Notes under the pieces: model-generated
What the model saw: only the letters and a program-made list of their open reading frames with translations
Databases searched by the model: none
What the model was told of the DNA's origin: nothing
Shown here: piece after piece, positions 50,141 through 50,606 of the stretch
Position numbering within the stretch: the first letter of the stretch is position 1
How the letters are laid out: each line of letters starts with the position of its first letter
Position numbers and translations under genes: made by a program
Origin: Ensifer sp. MPMI2T
Lineage (GTDB): Bacteria > Pseudomonadota > Alphaproteobacteria > Rhizobiales > Rhizobiaceae
Reading direction: 5' to 3'
Length of the DNA stretch: 50,606 bases
Assembly: GCF_004827385.1 (NCBI RefSeq)
Contig: NZ_SRXN01000041.1
Span: forward strand, 1-50,606

Positions 50141-50606
50141 ATGGTCAGGGAGCGGATTTTTGTGCTCGCCCGCGCGACGGCAATCGCGCTAACCCTGCTT
50201 GTCCCATGCGGTGTCGCGCTCGCCCAGCAGACGGCTGCTGCTCCCGCGGCGCCGGCCGAGACCGCGCCCGAACCGCTGACGGATGACGAGCTTGAGGTGC
50301 TGGTTGCCCGCATCGCGCTCTATCCGGACGAACTGGTGGCGCTGATTTCCGCCGCTTCGCTCTATCCGTTGCAGATCGTCGAGGCCGAACGGTTTCTCGA
50401 GGCGCGTGAAAAGAAGTCCGACCTGAAGCCGAAGGACAGCTGGGACGGCAGCGTTGTCTCGCTGCTGAACTATCCCGATGTCGTCAAGATGATGAGCGAA
50501 GACCTCGAATGGACGCAGTCCTTCGGCGAGGCGATCGCCAATCAGCAGAAGGATGTGCTGATCGCCATCCAGCAGTTGCGCGACGAGGCGGTGGCCAAGG
50601 ACATCA
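50141..50606 (+). CDS. DUF3300-type exported protein (partial, C-terminus off the right edge)
   Basis: The first 155 codons are seen. An N-terminal signal peptide (VLARATAIALTLLVPCGVALA, then QQ) precedes an Ala/Pro-rich linker and the domain start LTDDELEVLVARIALYPDELV, ALISAASLYPLQIVEAERFL and SVVSLLNYPDVVKMM, as in DUF3300 proteins. Their function is unknown; they are exported and often have a low-complexity C-terminus. GGAGGAAG lies 4-6 bases before the ATG at 50141. The neighbouring small secreted-protein remnant is on the same strand 75 bases upstream and may once have been cotranscribed. Confidence 0.85.
   Translation, partial: MVRERIFVLARATAIALTLLVPCGVALAQQTAAAPAAPAETAPEPLTDDELEVLVARIALYPDELVALISAASLYPLQIVEAERFLEAREKKSDLKPKDSWDGSVVSLLNYPDVVKMMSEDLEWTQSFGEAIANQQKDVLIAIQQLRDEAVAKDI

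Overview
The window looks like part of a large replicon (chromid or megaplasmid) of a Rhizobiales bacterium, most likely Sinorhizobium/Ensifer. The evidence is the GC-rich coding sequence with very tight operons, intergenic palindromes of the rhizobial mosaic (RIME-like) type, a NodP/NodQ-like sulfate activation pair, a Crp/FixK-type regulator and an ABC-type sugar uptake operon. The assignment rests on pattern recognition, since no database was searched.

Positions 1-7563 hold left-reading surface-chemistry operons. One contains a GMC oxidoreductase, its small partner subunit and a partial NAD-dependent epimerase. The other is an FkbH-ACP-MBOAT-SGNH operon that matches the D-alanylation (dlt) operon in logic, but has an FkbH-type HAD enzyme where the ligase DltA would be. 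An orphan GtrA lies between them. Positions 8153-9769 encode a polytopic GT-C glycosyltransferase.

Positions 10162-17217 form a right-reading CDP-deoxysugar operon: rfbF, rfbG, an rfbH homologue without Fe-S cysteines, a sugar C-methyltransferase, an epimerase/reductase and a GtrB/GtrA-like pair. Positions 17387-19967 add an unusual trio of formyltransferase-like, ATP-grasp and HAD proteins. Positions 20352-25261 hold a CapD/FlaA1-like membrane dehydratase and two GT4 glycosyltransferases, followed by an RTX repeat protein (25510-26697). Together these build, modify and export a surface glycan.

Positions 26953-32891 read left: asnB, then the sulfate activation operon cysD-cysNC-cysQ. Positions 33230-39752 hold a ROK regulator divergent from a sugar ABC operon (binding protein, two permeases, SIS-domain protein, PfkB kinase). 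Its own ATPase gene is cut off after about 110 codons at 40080 and is followed by an unrelated ORF and a complete ATPase gene of different base composition.

Positions 42804-50606 are a decaying accessory region. It has unrecognised small genes, a frameshifted Cache/HAMP sensor remnant, a FixK-like regulator, a signalling protein with TolB-like and TPR parts, a frameshifted and truncated APC antiporter, a broken small secreted protein and the start of a DUF3300 protein. No rRNA, tRNA, CRISPR array or intact transposase was recognised.
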